Source: Solirubrobacteraceae bacterium (GTDB lineage Bacteria; Actinomycetota; Thermoleophilia; Solirubrobacterales; Solirubrobacteraceae). From it: a DNA stretch of 5,835 bases. Below, one piece after another: positions 5,835 to 5,835 of the stretch. Both the position numbers and the translations under genes were made by a program. The stretch is from positions 1 to 5,835 of the forward strand of contig JASHYF010000105.1 in the NCBI GenBank assembly GCA_030043235.1, given 5' to 3'. The first letter of the stretch is position 1. The number at the start of each line of letters is the position of its first letter. The notes beneath the pieces were generated by a model. It was not told the DNA's origin and ran no database searches. It saw only the letters and a program-made list of their open reading frames with translations.

Positions 5835-5835
5835 G

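Overview
The window is about 5.8 kb of very GC-rich DNA (roughly 70% by eye, with a third codon position almost always G or C). All genes lie on the minus strand, so transcription runs from right to left. The GC content, the tight gene overlaps and the style of the proteins suggest a high-GC actinobacterium, perhaps near Thermoleophilia/Solirubrobacterales. That placement is inferred from style, not from any search. The region is one metabolic unit: late molybdenum-cofactor biosynthesis followed by the molybdoenzyme that uses the cofactor, a formate dehydrogenase.

Right part (about 4054-5834): first in transcription order is an unusual single-frame fusion of MoaD, MoaE and MoaC (428 codons to the first in-window ATG). 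Five bases after its stop comes a GTG-started MogA/MoaB-family protein (molybdopterin adenylyltransferase). Together they cover cPMP formation (MoaC), sulfur insertion to make molybdopterin (MoaD+MoaE) and adenylylation before Mo insertion (Mog). MoaA, MoeA and MoeB/MoeZ functions are not in the window.

Middle (3878-4053): a 176-base non-coding gap. It has a small hairpin directly after the mogA stop and three CTCGAG palindromes in 7-base register. No convincing promoter is visible.

Left part (1-3877): a small unrecognised gene (95 codons) overlaps the next start in an ATGA junction. Then comes the 1070-residue molybdopterin-binding alpha subunit of a formate dehydrogenase-N-like enzyme. It has cysteine rather than selenocysteine at the active site and no Tat signal peptide. 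After a 44-base spacer that is almost pure A+T, built on a hexanucleotide repeat and lacking a Shine-Dalgarno sequence, the iron-sulfur beta subunit begins and runs off the left edge.

Most notable are the MoaD-E-C triple fusion with its diglycine buried inside the chain, the AT-only repeat placed exactly where the ribosome binding site of the beta subunit should be, and the small coupled gene of unknown function. I see no mobile element, CRISPR array, tRNA or rRNA. The rest looks like ordinary energy-metabolism chromosome.
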